Origin: Streptomyces exfoliatus
Lineage (GTDB): Bacteria; Actinomycetota; Actinomycetes; Streptomycetales; Streptomycetaceae
Assembly: GCF_000725545.1 (NCBI RefSeq)
Contig: NZ_JNZP01000001.1
Location: forward strand, 62,001 to 126,000
Direction of reading: 5' to 3'
Length of the DNA stretch: 64,000 bases
Shown: in pieces, positions 1-9,553 of the stretch
How the letters are laid out: each line of letters opens with the position of its first letter
How positions within the stretch are numbered: the first letter of the stretch is position 1
Notes under the pieces: model-generated
Seen by the model: only the letters and a program-made list of their open reading frames with translations
Told to the model about the DNA's origin: nothing
Database searches by the model: none
Position numbers and translations under genes: made by a program

Positions 1-582
1 CCACTTCTCGGAGGACGCGCCCGTCGAGGACCAGCGGAAGGCGACCTCCGACCGGCCGTCGAAACTCGCCTTCCCGTCGTACGCCTTGAAGGCCTGCGGC
101 CCCGGCGGCGGCGCCACGAGGAAGCGCTCGGCGGGCGTCACGTCCACGTCCACGATGTCGAAGGCGCTGGTCCCGAAGGCGCCCGCTTCCAGGAGGTCAG
201 GGGAGGCCTCGGTGGGGTCCGGGACGTCCCAGGCGGCGGTCGTCCGCGGTCCGAGGACCTTCCGCAGCTCGTCCCGGTAGTACTCGGCGAGCGTCTCCCG
301 ATCCGCCGGGAGCACCAGGCGGTACGGATCGCATTGTTCCGCGAGCTGCCCCGCGGCCGCCTCCATCAGTGGATCGGCACCCGGTCTCGGCACGGCGTGC
401 AGCACGACGGTGTCCCGTTTGCCGGGCGTGAGCGTCACGGACGCCAACGCCTCGTACGGTATCCGTCGCTCGCGCAGCACGTGGAAGAGCTTCGGCGTGC
501 GGTTCCCCCGTTCGAAGCGGATGACGAGGGCGTCGCTCTCGAACTCCCAGGTGGCATGAATTCCGGCCAGCACATCACCCAT
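1..582 (-). CDS. DUF4429 domain protein, C-terminal end cut by window edge
   Basis: An open frame of 194 codons runs leftward off the window, so the C-terminus is missing. The protein starts MGDVLAG and continues with an alternating strand pattern (ATWEFESDALVIRFERG) and a conserved 'PYRLVLPADRETLAEYYRDELR' segment, which I recognise as the first half of the actinobacterial DUF4429 family (function unknown). The ATG at 582 is chosen because it gives the usual family N-terminus; an in-frame ATG at 591 adds MRR, and neither has a strong Shine-Dalgarno. It is the last gene before the DUF1023 hydrolase on the same strand, 75 bp away. Confidence 0.75.
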   Translation of the reverse strand, partial: MGDVLAGIHATWEFESDALVIRFERGNRTPKLFHVLRERRIPYEALASVTLTPGKRDTVVLHAVPRPGADPLMEAAAGQLAEQCDPYRLVLPADRETLAEYYRDELRKVLGPRTTAAWDVPDPTEASPDLLEAGAFGTSAFDIVDVDVTPAERFLVAPPPGPQAFKAYDGKASFDGRSEVAFRWSSTGASSEKW

Positions 583-656
583 ACGCCTCATCGTAGGGGG
601 CCCGTGCCCGTGCGTCGCCCCCGTGAAAGGTCCCGAAATCACGTGATCTACGCGCG

Positions 657-1871
657 TCAGTACCCTTCCGCGCCGGATATTCCGTCGTGGCAAGCGCTGT
701 CGGCACGTGCGCAGACCAGGTTCCGGTAGGCGCCGACCCCTATCGCGGCGAAGTTTCCGAGGCTCTCGGTGCCCGGCTCGAAATAGCCGCTGTGGCCGAG
801 CGCCCCCCGCGCCGAGAGCAGCCGGGCACCGAACTCCGGCGCCACCGGATCGGCGCCGTGGCCGATCCCGCCCAGCTCGACGTGGGGCACGTCCCCGATC
901 CAGTCGTCCGGGTCCCGCATCGCCCACACGCGCGCGGGGGTGGCGAGTTCGGCCGCCCGCTCCACCCTCATCCCGGGGCTTCCGGCCACCGTCAGGTCGG
1001 TCACCCGGGCGGGCAGCCGCGGTGCCGCGAGCCCGCAGAGCACGGAGCCGTAGCTGTGACAGAACAGCGCCACGCGCGCGTTGCCCGGCAGTGCCTCGGT
1101 CAGCCCGACGAGCCGTACGGCGCCTCCCTGGGCGAGCCGGCCCGTCACCGCGTCGACGCCGACCCCGACGGGCGCGGTGTAGTCGGCCCAGGCGATCACG
1201 GCGACCCGCTCGTCGGGCGCCGCCCGCCGCTCGGCGGCGTAGAGGGCTTCGGCCATGCCGACGGGAGCCCCGTACCGGCCGTGGGTCTTCTGGAAGGTCA
1301 GGAGGTTGGTGTCGACACCGGGCACGATCACGGAGACCCGCCTGGCCCGCTCCAGGTCCCCGAGGACCTCGGCCGCCCGCCCCGTACCGGTCGGGTCGAA
1401 GGCGAGGATCTGACGGCCGGGCCGCAGCAGCGAGGTGAAGCGGTCGAACCGGCGCCGCGCCTCGTGCCGGCCTTCGGCGGAGAGCCGGAGGTCGTCGACC
1501 CTGCCGCGCTCGGCGGCGAGCGCACGGCCGAGGGTGATCCGGTTGGCGCGGTAGCGCAGCCCGACCGGTGCGCCGTTGAGATTGCCGACGACGAGCGGAT
1601 GGCGCTCGGCGAGCGTGGCCGCGCGCGCGGGGCCGAGCCCGGCGAAGTACGCGGCGACGGTACGGGAGGGGGAGCCGGGGCCCGGCAGCGGGCGGTGGTC
1701 GATCCGGTCGCGCGCCCAGTCGGTGAGCGCGGCCTCCAGGGAAGGCCCCGGCGCGGGGCGGTGCCGGATCGTGGTCCACCCGGTGGTCGCGAGGAGCACG
1801 AACACGACGCCGAGCGCGAGCAGGGCGCGCACGACGGTCAGGGAGGGCGAGGCGGCTTCGGCTGACGTCAC
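657..1871 (-). CDS. Membrane-anchored alpha/beta hydrolase, DUF1023 family
   Basis: 404 aa. Residues 12-31 form one hydrophobic N-terminal helix, so the enzyme is probably anchored with its catalytic domain outside. The hydrolase fold is recognised from the nucleophile elbow CHSYGS (Ser273), a later 'MRDPDDW' stretch holding the likely acid (Asp320) and 'GALGHSGYF' (His360), in the order Ser-Asp-His expected of the DUF1023 family (alpha/beta hydrolase_8). Substrate unknown; family members are assumed esterases or lipases. It faces the TetR gene at 1992-2627 on the same strand with a repeat element between them. Confidence 0.85.
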   Translation of the reverse strand: MTSAEAASPSLTVVRALLALGVVFVLLATTGWTTIRHRPAPGPSLEAALTDWARDRIDHRPLPGPGSPSRTVAAYFAGLGPARAATLAERHPLVVGNLNGAPVGLRYRANRITLGRALAAERGRVDDLRLSAEGRHEARRRFDRFTSLLRPGRQILAFDPTGTGRAAEVLGDLERARRVSVIVPGVDTNLLTFQKTHGRYGAPVGMAEALYAAERRAAPDERVAVIAWADYTAPVGVGVDAVTGRLAQGGAVRLVGLTEALPGNARVALFCHSYGSVLCGLAAPRLPARVTDLTVAGSPGMRVERAAELATPARVWAMRDPDDWIGDVPHVELGGIGHGADPVAPEFGARLLSARGALGHSGYFEPGTESLGNFAAIGVGAYRNLVCARADSACHDGISGAEGY

Positions 1872-1945
1872 GGGCCGCCACCCTACGGGGCGCGGGTGAA
1901 CACCCCCGGATCCGGCCCCGAGGACGCCGGGACCTCAACGCCTCG

Positions 1946-1995
1946 CTTTCGGGATCATGCCGGGCTCGGCCTGATCCCGAAAGACAGGACCCTAG
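1946..1995. repeat. Short dispersed inverted repeat (MITE-like copy A), probable terminator
   Basis: Perfect 12-bp arms CTTTCGGGATCA (1946-1957) and TGATCCCGAAAG (1972-1983) enclose a 14-bp loop, followed by GACAGGACCCTAG. The same sequence family occurs at 44387-44591 and 61411-61445. The TAG stop of the TetR gene lies in the CTAG at the element's edge (1992-1995). The hairpin could act as terminator for both flanking genes. Confidence 0.75.
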
Positions 1996-2627
1996 GGGGT
2001 GTCGCGCCAGCTGGGGGCGAGCGCAGGACCGAGGTGGTCGAGGTACTCCTCGGTCAGGGCGCGGATCGCCTCCAGGCTCTGGTCCGTACCCCTGCCCCAC
2101 AGCTGACCCGTCACCCGCATCACGCCGCTGAACGCCGCCACCGCGATCCGGGGGCGCGGGTCCGCGTCCAGGTCGAGGCCCTCGCGCTCGGCGATGATCC
2201 CGGCGATGGTCTCCTCCATCTCGGTCGAGCGGCGCAGATGGACGGCGAGCAGCGCGGGCGTCGACTCGATCATCTGGAAGCTGCGCAGGTACAGCTCGAC
2301 CGGCACGACCTCGATGATGGCGTCGCCGATGGTGTCCCAGGCGGAGAGCACGGCGTTGCGCATCGCATCGAAGGGGCCCTCGCCCGGCGGCCGCTGCCCC
2401 AGGGCGTCGACGAAACGCTCCTCCACCATCTGCTGGACGGCGAAGGCGACCTCCTCCTTGGAGGAGAAGTAACGGAAGAACGTGCGCTGGGAGACCTCGA
2501 CGGCGTCGACGATCTCGTCGACGGTGGTCCGCTCGTACCCCTGGGCCGTGAAGAGCTCCAGGGCCACCCGGGTCAGCTCGTCGCGCGTGCGCTGTTTCTT
2601 CCGCTCGCGCAGGCCGGGCAGGGTCAC
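1992..2627 (-). CDS. TetR-family repressor of the divergent efflux pump
   Basis: 211 aa, usual TetR length. The N-terminal helix-turn-helix is clear at about residues 12-60 (ALELFTAQGYERTTVDEIV, then VSQRTFFRYFSSKEE). The rest is a helical ligand-binding domain with no recognisable specificity. Start is GTG at 2627, preceded by GAGG at a normal distance. It is divergent from a 14-TM MFS exporter with 118 bp between, the classic TetR-efflux arrangement, so it most likely represses itself and the exporter and is released by an exported compound. Confidence 0.88.
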   Translation of the reverse strand: MTLPGLRERKKQRTRDELTRVALELFTAQGYERTTVDEIVDAVEVSQRTFFRYFSSKEEVAFAVQQMVEERFVDALGQRPPGEGPFDAMRNAVLSAWDTIGDAIIEVVPVELYLRSFQMIESTPALLAVHLRRSTEMEETIAGIIAEREGLDLDADPRPRIAVAAFSGVMRVTGQLWGRGTDQSLEAIRALTEEYLDHLGPALAPSWRDTP

Positions 2628-2708
2628 GTCTCGGTCCTCTTTTCAGGCATTTCGTCCGGGCTCAGCCTACCTGTGAGCTACGTGACAGTTACCGGCGTGT
2701 GAATCGCT

Positions 2709-2746
2709 TTGTCAATTGTCAGTGACTGTCACTAGCCTCGTTCGCA
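2709..2746 (+). promoter_or_regulatory. Efflux-gene promoter with TetR operator; probable leaderless start
   Basis: TTGTCA (2709-2714) and TAGCCT (2733-2738), 18 bp apart, fit a housekeeping promoter. The ATG at 2746 sits 8 nt after the -10 hexamer with no Shine-Dalgarno, so the mRNA is probably leaderless. A 13-bp palindrome AGTGAC-T-GTCACT (2721-2733) fills the spacer and is the likely TetR operator. A related half site GTGACAG is at 2682-2688. Confidence 0.5.
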
Positions 2747-4371
2747 TGACTAGTCAGACCACCGTGGAAAAGGCCCCGCAGGGTCAGGGGAGCGCCCGGG
2801 AACCCGTTCCGGGCCCGGCGAAGGGACTGCGCGGCCATCCCTGGCTGACCCTGTTCGGCGTGGCCGTGGGCGTGATGATGGTCGCCCTCGACGGCACCAT
2901 CGTCGCCATCGCCAACCCCGCCATCAAGACCGACCTCGGCGCCTCCCTCGCCCAGGTCCAGTGGATCACCAACGGCTACCTGCTCGCGCTCGCCGTCGCC
3001 CTGATCACCGCGGGCAAGCTCGGTGACCGCTTCGGCCACCGGCAGACCTTCCTCATCGGCATCGCCGGCTTCGCGCTCGCCTCCGGTGCGATCGGCCTCT
3101 CCGACTCCATCGGCGCCGTGATCGCCTTCCGCGTCCTCCAGGGCCTCTTCGGCGCCCTGCTGATGCCGGCCGCGCTCGGCCTGCTGCGCGCCACCTTCCC
3201 CGCCGAGAAGCTGAACATGGCCATCGGCATCTGGGGCATGGTCATCGGCGCCTCCACGGCGGGCGGCCCGATCGTCGGCGGCCTGCTCGTCGAGCACGTC
3301 AGCTGGCAGTCCGTCTTCTTCATCAACGTCCCGGTCGGCGTCCTCGCCCTCGTCCTCGGCCTGGTCATCCTCAAGGACCACCGCGCCGAGAACGCGCCGC
3401 GCTCCTTCGACGTCCTCGGCATCCTGCTGCTCTCCGGCGCCATGGCCTCCCTCGTCTGGGGCCTCATCAAGGCCGGCGAGTCGTGGGGCTGGACCGGCGG
3501 CAAGACCTGGGGCTGTCTGCTCGGCGCGGTGCTCCTCTTCGCGGTCTTCGCCTTCTGGGAGACCAAGGTCAAGGAGCCGCTCGTCCCGCTGGCCATGTTC
3601 CGCTCCGTGCCGCTCTCGGCCGGTGTGGTCCTCATGGTCCTCATGGCCTTCGCCTTCATGGGCGGCCTGTTCTTCGTGACCTTCTACCTCCAGGGCGTGA
3701 AGGGGCTCAGCCCGGTCGACAGCGGTCTGCGCCTGCTGCCGCTGACCGCGATGATGATCGTCTCCTCGCCGCTGGCCGGCGCCCTGATCACCAAGTTCGG
3801 CCCGCGGGTGCCGCTCGTCGGCGGCATGGTCTGCACGGCCGTCTCGATGTTCGGCATGATCACGCTCTCGGCCGGCACCAGCACCCTCGTGATGTCCCTC
3901 TGGTTCGCGCTCCTCGGCCTCGGGCTCGCCCCGGTCATGGTCGGCGCCACCGAGGTCATCGTCGGCAACGCGCCGCTCGAGCTGTCCGGCGTGGCCGGCG
4001 GTCTGCAGCAGGCCGCCATGCAGGTCGGCGGCGCGCTCGGCACGGCGGTGCTCGGCGCCGTCATGTCCTCCAAGGTCGCCGACGCCTTCGAGGGCAACTG
4101 GAAGGACGCCGGCATCCCGGCCCCGGCCAACCCGCAGCTGGAGCAGGCCGCCGAGTTCGGCATGGCCCCGCCGGAGCTGGCGCAGGCGCCGGGGATGACC
4201 CCCGACCTCGTCCAGCAGATCACCGGGGTCATCCACGACACCTTCCTGGACGGCATGGGTCTGGCCTTCACCGTCGCCGGTGCCGTCGCCGTCGTCGCGG
4301 CGCTCGTCGCCACGCTCACCAAGCGCGGGGAGAACGCGGAGGCGGGCGGCATGGGCGGCGGTCACATCTGA
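2746..4371 (+). CDS. MFS drug:H+ antiporter, DHA2 (14-TM) family
   Basis: 541 aa, typical of 14-helix EmrB/QacA-type exporters. Visible family motifs are D1 in helix 1 (LDGTIVAIANPAI), motif A (GKLGDRFGHRQ) and the glycine-rich motif C (GASTAGGPIVGG). Helices continue to the C-terminus, which ends in a short Gly-rich tail. Proposed role is proton-driven export of drugs or a secondary metabolite across the cytoplasmic membrane. Expression is probably controlled by the divergent TetR. Start ATG 2746 is preferred over upstream TTG/GTG codons because of the promoter position. Confidence 0.9.
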   Translation: MTSQTTVEKAPQGQGSAREPVPGPAKGLRGHPWLTLFGVAVGVMMVALDGTIVAIANPAIKTDLGASLAQVQWITNGYLLALAVALITAGKLGDRFGHRQTFLIGIAGFALASGAIGLSDSIGAVIAFRVLQGLFGALLMPAALGLLRATFPAEKLNMAIGIWGMVIGASTAGGPIVGGLLVEHVSWQSVFFINVPVGVLALVLGLVILKDHRAENAPRSFDVLGILLLSGAMASLVWGLIKAGESWGWTGGKTWGCLLGAVLLFAVFAFWETKVKEPLVPLAMFRSVPLSAGVVLMVLMAFAFMGGLFFVTFYLQGVKGLSPVDSGLRLLPLTAMMIVSSPLAGALITKFGPRVPLVGGMVCTAVSMFGMITLSAGTSTLVMSLWFALLGLGLAPVMVGATEVIVGNAPLELSGVAGGLQQAAMQVGGALGTAVLGAVMSSKVADAFEGNWKDAGIPAPANPQLEQAAEFGMAPPELAQAPGMTPDLVQQITGVIHDTFLDGMGLAFTVAGAVAVVAALVATLTKRGENAEAGGMGGGHI

Positions 4372-4412
4372 CGTCCGCCTGACGTCCGCCTGAGTTTGTC
4401 GGGGTTCCCGTA

Positions 4413-4452
4413 GGGGGCCGTCACCCGTTCGCGTGAACGGGGGCGGCCCCTC
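4413..4452 (+). terminator. Terminator after the MFS gene
   Basis: Nested stem: GGGGCCG (4414-4420) with CGGCCCC (4444-4450), and inside it CCCGTTC (4424-4430) with GAACGGG (4435-4441), loop GCGT, then a short CTCTTCC tail. Typical Streptomyces terminator without a long T run. Confidence 0.75.
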
Positions 4453-4519
4453 TTCCGTCGGCGGGTGGCCTCCGCCATTCTCTTGATTACAGAGAGTGAC
4501 GAAACGGGGGTTCATCGGT

Positions 4520-4921
4520 ATGTATACGAAGAAGGCCGTACTGGCCATCGCGGCCGTCCTGGCCGCCCTGCTTTCCGCGGTGGCGGCACCGGCGGCAGCT
4601 GCGGCACCGGCGGCGGCAGCCGCGCCGTCCGGGACCGTTCTCGGGCCCTGCGGTCCCGGCCGGCTCTGCCTCTGGGCCAAGCCCGACTTCAAGGGCCGGG
4701 CACAGACCCACGAGCTGGCCACGACCGACATCGACAGCTGTGTCGCCCTGCCGCCGGGCACCTCGGCCCAATCCCTGGCCAACCGCACGGGGCGGCCGGT
4801 GACCACCTACCAGTCCGCCGAGTGCGCGGAGGCGGGCGAGTTCGAGACCTACCCCGGACGCGGGACCTGGGTGCCGCAGACGCCCTACGAGGTCAGAGCG
4901 TTCAAGCTGTGGGAGCGGTAG
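4520..4921 (+). CDS. Secreted peptidase-inhibitor I36-like protein (SMPI-type)
   Basis: 133 aa. The N-terminus MYTKKAVLAIAAVLAALL followed by an Ala-rich stretch is a Sec signal peptide. The mature part (GPCGPGRLCLWAKPDFKGRAQTHEL..., then 'SLANRTGRPVTTYQSAEC') has the CLW-x-F/Y-G and 'S..N' pattern of the beta/gamma-crystallin-like I36 metalloprotease inhibitors known from Streptomyces (SMPI). Four cysteines could form two disulfides. ATG 4520 follows GGGGG; an upstream GTG at 4496 would add eight residues without a good ribosome site. Its last 20 bp overlap the end of the convergent channel gene. Confidence 0.75.
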   Translation: MYTKKAVLAIAAVLAALLSAVAAPAAAAAPAAAAAPSGTVLGPCGPGRLCLWAKPDFKGRAQTHELATTDIDSCVALPPGTSAQSLANRTGRPVTTYQSAECAEAGEFETYPGRGTWVPQTPYEVRAFKLWER

Positions 4922-5717
4922 GGGCGGAAGGGACAGAGGCTGCGGAGGCCGTGGGGGTCGGGGCCGGGATGACGGTCTCTGCCGGGACGACGCCCTCCGC
5001 CGGAGGAGCGAGCCGTGCCACCTCCGCGCGCAGCTCGCGCACCTCCTGGGTCAGCGCCTCCAGGAGCTCCGTCTGCCGGCGCTCCACGGCGTCGTCCCGG
5101 TCGAACCGGGAGATGAACCAGGCCGCGATGTTGGCGGTGACGACACCGAGCAGGGCGATGCCCGAGAGCATCAGGCCCACCGCGAGGACCCGGCCGAGGC
5201 CCGTGGTCGGGGCGTGGTCGCCGTAGCCGACGGTGGTCATCGTGGTGAACGACCACCAGACCGCGTCCCCGAGCGTCTTGATGTTGCCCTCGGGGGCGTC
5301 CCGTTCGACGTGCAGCACGGCCAGCGAGCCGAACATCATCAGCCCGACGACCGCGCCCGCCACATAGGTGGTGAGCGTTATCTGCGGGGCCATCCGGGCC
5401 CGCCGGCCCACCAGGAGGAGCGTCGACACGAGCCGCAGCAGCCGCAGCGGCTGCACCATCGGCAGCAGGACCGCGAGCAGATCGAGGGGATGGGAGCGGA
5501 CGAAGGCCCAGCGCGACGGGGCGATGGCGAGCCGGACCAGGTAGTCGAGGGCGAAGACCGCCCACACCGCCCACTCGACGTGGGTGCACAGCCGGTGCAC
5601 CCAGGCATCGGCGCCCGGAGCCACGATCGGCACGGCGTAGGCGACACCGAACGCCACGGCGAGCACGAGCAGCGGTGCCTGTGTGCGTTCTTCCCAGCTG
5701 TACCGGCGTTCCTTCAT
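4902..5717 (-). CDS. Voltage-gated-like potassium channel
   Basis: 271 aa. Selectivity filter TTVGYGD at residues 161-167 between two pore helices identifies a K+ channel. Upstream there are about four more hydrophobic segments, and an S4-like stretch with spaced arginines (LRLLRLVSTLLLVGRRAR, about 91-108), so it is a 6-TM subunit that would work as a tetramer. The C-terminal tail contains a short coiled coil (about 203-232: ERRQTELLEALTQEVRELRAEV), then a Pro/Ala/Thr tail. ATG 5717 gives the natural N-terminus; no strong ribosome site is visible. Convergent with the inhibitor gene, overlapping by 20 bp. Confidence 0.88.
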   Translation of the reverse strand: MKERRYSWEERTQAPLLVLAVAFGVAYAVPIVAPGADAWVHRLCTHVEWAVWAVFALDYLVRLAIAPSRWAFVRSHPLDLLAVLLPMVQPLRLLRLVSTLLLVGRRARMAPQITLTTYVAGAVVGLMMFGSLAVLHVERDAPEGNIKTLGDAVWWSFTTMTTVGYGDHAPTTGLGRVLAVGLMLSGIALLGVVTANIAAWFISRFDRDDAVERRQTELLEALTQEVRELRAEVARLAPPAEGVVPAETVIPAPTPTASAASVPSAPTAPTA

Positions 5718-5808
5718 GCGGGGAATCGTAGAGAACGCCGAAGGGCGGCGGGACCAGGGTCCCACCGCCCCTCACCAGGCGCTCCGTGCTACGGGAGCAC
5801 CGTGTCGG

Positions 5809-5843
5809 TCAGGCGATCACGATCAGGCGATCACGATCAGGCG
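5809..5843. repeat. 2.5 copies of a 14-bp tandem repeat at the aceE stop
   Basis: TCAGGCGATCACGA occurs at 5809-5822 and 5823-5836 and continues with TCAGGCG into the aceE stop codon (5837-5839). It looks like a small duplication of the aceE 3' end; no function evident. Confidence 0.7.
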
Positions 5844-8569
5844 TCGCCGCCCGCGGGGCCGGGATCGGCCGCCGCCACGTCGAGCAGCTGGTAGCGGTCC
5901 ACCGCCTGCTTCAGGACCGACCGCTCGACCTTGCCGGCACGCGCCAGCTCGGTCAGCACCGCGAGGACGATCGAAGGAGCGTCGATGTGGAAGTGGCGAC
6001 GGGCCGCGCCGCGCGTGTCCGCGAAGCCGAAGCCGTCCGCGCCGAGCGAGGTGTACGGGCCCGGCACCCAGCGGGAGATCTGGTCGGGCACCGCGCGCAT
6101 CCAGTCCGAGACCGCCACGAACGGGCCCTCGGAGCCCTGGAGCTTGCGCGTCACGTACGGGACGCGCTGCTCCTCGTCCGGGTGGAGCAGGTTGTGCTCC
6201 TCGACGGCCACGGCCTCGCGGCGCAGCTCGGTCCAGGACGTCGCGGACCAGACGTCGGCCCGTACGTTCCACTCCTCGGCGAGGATCCGCTGCGCCTCGA
6301 TCGCCCACGGCACGGCGACACCGGAGGCCATGATCTGCGCGGGGATCGCGCCGGCCTCGGCCGGCCTGAAGCGGTGGATGCCCTGGAGGATGCCCTCGAC
6401 GTCCACGTCCGACGGCTCGGCCGGGTGCTGGATCGGCTCGTTGTAGACGGTCAGGTAGTAGAAGACGTCCTCGGCCTCGGAGCCGTACATGCGGCGCAGA
6501 CCGTCCTTGACGATGTGCGCGATCTCGAAGCCGAACGCCGGGTCGTAGGCGATGCAGGCCGGGTTGGTCGAGGCGAGCAGATGCGAGTGGCCGTCCGCGT
6601 GCTGGAGGCCCTCGCCGGTCAGCGTCGTCCGGCCGGCGGTGGCGCCGAGCACGAAGCCGCGCGCCAGCTGGTCGGCCATCTGCCAGAACTGGTCGCCGGT
6701 CCGCTGGAAACCGAACATCGAGTAGAAGACGTACACGGGGATCAGCGGCTCGCCGTGCGTGGCGTACGCCGAACCGGCGGCGATCAGCGAGGCCGTGCAG
6801 CCGGCCTCGGAGATGCCGTCGTGCAGCATCTGCCCGGTCGGCGACTCCTTGTAGGCGAGGAGGAGTTCGCGGTCCACCGCCTCGTACTGCTGGCCGAGCG
6901 GGTTGTAGATCTTGGCGCTCGGGAAGAAGGCGTCCATGCCGAAGGTGCGGTACTCGTCGGGGGCGATCAGCACGAAGCGCTTGCCGATCTCCTTGTCCCG
7001 CATGAGGTCCTTCAGGATGCGGACGAAGGCCATCGTGGTGGCGATGGACTGATGCCCGGAGCCCTTCTTGGCCGCCGCGTAGGCGTTGTCGTCGGGAAGC
7101 GCCAGCGGCTTCGCCCGCACGACCCGGGTCGGGACGTACCCGCCGAGACCGCTGCGGCGGTCGTGCATGTACTGGATCTCCTCGGAGTTCCGGCCCGGGT
7201 GGTAGTACGGCGGCAGGCCGTCCTCCAACTGCCGGTCGGTCACCGGGATGTGCAGCCGGTCGCGGAAGCGCTTCAGGTCGTCGACCGTCAGCTTCTTCAT
7301 CTGGTGGGTCGCGTTGCGGCCCTCGAAGTTCGGGCCGAGCGTCCAGCCCTTGACGGTCTGCGCGAGGATCACGGTCGGCTGGCCCGCGTGGGCCTTCGCC
7401 GCCGCGTAGGCCGCGTAGATCTTCTTGTGGTCGTGACCGCCGCGGCCCAGGTGCAGGATCTGCTGGTCCGACATGCCCTCGACCATCGCACGCAGCCGGT
7501 GGTCGTCGCCGAAGAAGTGGTCCCGGATGTAGCCGCCGGTCTCCGTGGCGTAGGTCTGGAACTGGCCGTCCGGAGTGGTGTTGAACTTGTTGACCAGGAT
7601 GCCGTCGCGGTCCTGCGCGAGCAGCGGGTCCCAGGAGCGGTCCCAGATCAGCTTGATGACGTTCCAGCCGTTGCCCCGGAAGATCGACTCCAGCTCCTGG
7701 ATGATCTTGCCGTTGCCGCGCACCGGGCCGTCGAGCCGCTGCAGGTTGCAGTTGACGACGAAGGTCAGGTTGTCCAGGCCCTCGCGGGCGGCGATGGAGA
7801 GCTGGCCGACCGACTCGACCTCGTCCATCTCGCCGTCGCCGAGGAACGCCCAGACGTGCGACCTGGAGGTGTCGGCGATCCCGCGCGCCTCCATGTAGCG
7901 GTTCATCCGGGCCTGGTAGATCGCGCCGAGCGGGCCGAGGCCCATGGACACGGTCGGGAACTCCCAGAAGTCCGGCATCAGCCGCGGATGCGGGTACGAC
8001 GAGAGCCCGTTGGGGAACTTCGACCTCTCCTGGCGGAAGCCGTCGAGCTGGGTGTCGTTCAGCCGGTCCAGGAGGTAGGCGCGGGCGTAGATGCCGGGGG
8101 AGGCATGGCCCTGGAAGAAGATCTGGTCGCCGCCGTCACCCTCGTCCTTGCCGCGGAAGAAGTGGTTGAAGCCGACGTCGTACAGCGAGGCCGAGGAGGC
8201 GAAGGTCGCGATGTGACCGCCGACGCCGATGCCGGGGCGCTGGGCGCGGGACACCATCACGGCCGCGTTCCACCGGGTGGCGTTGAGGACCTTGCGCTCG
8301 ATCTCCTCGTTGCCGGGGAAGAACGGTTCGTCCTTGGTGGCGATGGTGTTGACGTAGTCCGTGCTGCGCATCTCGGGCACGGCCACGCGCTTCTCGCGGG
8401 CGCGCTCGATCAGCCGGAGCATGAGGTAGCGGGCCCGTTCCCGGCCCCGCTCGTCGACGGCCGCGTCGAGGGAGTCGAGCCATTCCTGGGTCTCTTCCGG
8501 GTCGAAATCCGGGACCTGGCTGGGAAGGCCGCCAATGATGATCGGGTTGCGATCGGATCCGGGAGCCAC
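5837..8569 (-). CDS. aceE: Pyruvate dehydrogenase E1 component, homodimeric type
   Basis: 910 aa, close to E. coli AceE (887 aa). It decarboxylates pyruvate with thiamine diphosphate and passes the acetyl group to the E2 lipoyl arm, feeding acetyl-CoA to the TCA cycle. The ThDP motif is visible (FLGDGEMDE ... [14 protein letters not shown]), as are other AceE blocks ([45 protein letters not shown] in the transketolase-like part). GTG 8569 is chosen because GAAGGA precedes it by 6 nt and gives the usual N-terminus [17 protein letters not shown]2/E3 genes are not nearby, as usual in actinomycetes. Confidence 0.97.
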   Translation of the reverse strand: MAPGSDRNPIIIGGLPSQVPDFDPEETQEWLDSLDAAVDERGRERARYLMLRLIERAREKRVAVPEMRSTDYVNTIATKDEPFFPGNEEIERKVLNATRWNAAVMVSRAQRPGIGVGGHIATFASSASLYDVGFNHFFRGKDEGDGGDQIFFQGHASPGIYARAYLLDRLNDTQLDGFRQERSKFPNGLSSYPHPRLMPDFWEFPTVSMGLGPLGAIYQARMNRYMEARGIADTSRSHVWAFLGDGEMDEVESVGQLSIAAREGLDNLTFVVNCNLQRLDGPVRGNGKIIQELESIFRGNGWNVIKLIWDRSWDPLLAQDRDGILVNKFNTTPDGQFQTYATETGGYIRDHFFGDDHRLRAMVEGMSDQQILHLGRGGHDHKKIYAAYAAAKAHAGQPTVILAQTVKGWTLGPNFEGRNATHQMKKLTVDDLKRFRDRLHIPVTDRQLEDGLPPYYHPGRNSEEIQYMHDRRSGLGGYVPTRVVRAKPLALPDDNAYAAAKKGSGHQSIATTMAFVRILKDLMRDKEIGKRFVLIAPDEYRTFGMDAFFPSAKIYNPLGQQYEAVDRELLLAYKESPTGQMLHDGISEAGCTASLIAAGSAYATHGEPLIPVYVFYSMFGFQRTGDQFWQMADQLARGFVLGATAGRTTLTGEGLQHADGHSHLLASTNPACIAYDPAFGFEIAHIVKDGLRRMYGSEAEDVFYYLTVYNEPIQHPAEPSDVDVEGILQGIHRFRPAEAGAIPAQIMASGVAVPWAIEAQRILAEEWNVRADVWSATSWTELRREAVAVEEHNLLHPDEEQRVPYVTRKLQGSEGPFVAVSDWMRAVPDQISRWVPGPYTSLGADGFGFADTRGAARRHFHIDAPSIVLAVLTELARAGKVERSVLKQAVDRYQLLDVAAADPGPAGGDA

Positions 8570-8999
8570 GCTGTTCCTTCGCTGTTCGGTGGTGCCCACG
8601 GGGCCACGGGGTGGTCGGGATGTTCCATCGTGTACCCCGCCGACGCCAGACGTCACATTTACCGAGGGGTAACCCCCAGGGGGTGTCTCCCGGTGCCCTC
8701 CACGAGTCTGGTTACGGTCAAATCGCAACCTTACGCCCAACTCGCGCATGCGTTTCGTCCGGGTGTTCGGCAGACTGAAGCCTCGGAAACAAGTAAACCG
8801 GGATGAATCATGTGTGTCCGATCACGGAGCGGGTATCCGCGGTGCCGGAAGTTGCGGCGAGACGGCCCCAAACGTCACCGTTTCGGCGGTCTCCACGGCC
8901 GGGCACTTGCGCGATCCACCCCGGCACGTGTGGACTACGGCCAGCGCCGCGCGCTTACGCGCGGCCCAAAGCATTTACCGAATGAGCAGGAGGCAAGCC
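8570..8999. other. 430-bp divergent intergenic region between aceE and the DUF3052 gene
   Basis: It must hold both promoters but I see no confident -35/-10 pair. An imperfect GGGGTAACCCCC palindrome lies at about 8660-8680, downstream of nothing obvious. Open frames here have no coding character. Confidence 0.5.
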
Positions 9000-9422
9000 G
9001 TGAGCGCGACCGCGGACCACGCGGAGGAGCGGACCAACCCGGCCGGAAGGCTGGGGTTCGAGCCCGGACAGGTGGTCCAGGAGATCGGCTACGACGAAGA
9101 CGTCGACCATGATCTCCGTGAAGGCATCGAGTCCATCATCGGGGCCGATCTCGTGGACGAGGAGTACGACGACGTCGCCGACGCCGTCGTGATCTGGTTC
9201 CGCGACGAGGACGGCGATCTCACCGACGCCCTGGTGGACGCCATCGGTCTTCTGGAGGACGGCGGCACCATCTGGCTGCTGACGCCGAAGACCGGCCGCG
9301 ACGGCTACATCGAGCCGAGCGACATCAACGATGCCGCGCAGACAGCTGGTCTCTCCCAGACCAAGAGCATCAGCGTCGCCAAGGACTGGACGGGCACCCG
9401 CCTGACGGCCCCCAAGCGCTGA
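9000..9422 (+). CDS. DUF3052 domain protein
   Basis: 140 aa, full length for the actinobacterial DUF3052 family. Visible family blocks: GRLGFEPGQVVQEIGYDEDVD, the acidic 'DEEYDDVADAVVIWFRDEDGDLTDALVD' and 'LLTPKTGRDGYIEPSDINDAAQTAGL'. Function unknown; it is conserved in Streptomyces beside aceE. GTG 9000 is chosen because AGGAGG lies at 8988-8993, even though the frame stays open to 8748. Confidence 0.9.
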   Translation: MSATADHAEERTNPAGRLGFEPGQVVQEIGYDEDVDHDLREGIESIIGADLVDEEYDDVADAVVIWFRDEDGDLTDALVDAIGLLEDGGTIWLLTPKTGRDGYIEPSDINDAAQTAGLSQTKSISVAKDWTGTRLTAPKR

Positions 9423-9438
9423 TCACCACGCTGCGACG

Positions 9439-9469
9439 AGCCCCCGCCGGTACGCCGGCGGGGGCTTTC
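9439..9469 (+). terminator. Strong terminator after the DUF3052 gene
   Basis: Perfect 12-bp stem AGCCCCCGCCGG (9439-9450) and CCGGCGGGGGCT (9455-9466) with loop TACG, followed by TTCG. Confidence 0.9.
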
Positions 9470-9553
9470 GTGCACAGGCCGTAGGCTGGGCTTCACCGAT
9501 TCGGCCCAAGGGCATGTGCAAGGCCAGGGCTCCGTCGAAGGGACGCGTACGCG

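Noticed and set aside
5786..8806. Very long plus-strand open frame opposite aceE
   Set aside because: Shadow frame of a highly GC-biased gene; no family resemblance, while aceE is certain. Similar shadows oppose the MFS genes, the PRTase fusion and the P450.
8748..8999. N-terminal extension of the DUF3052 protein
   Set aside because: Frame is open, but AGGAGG at 8988-8993 and family length place the start at 9000.
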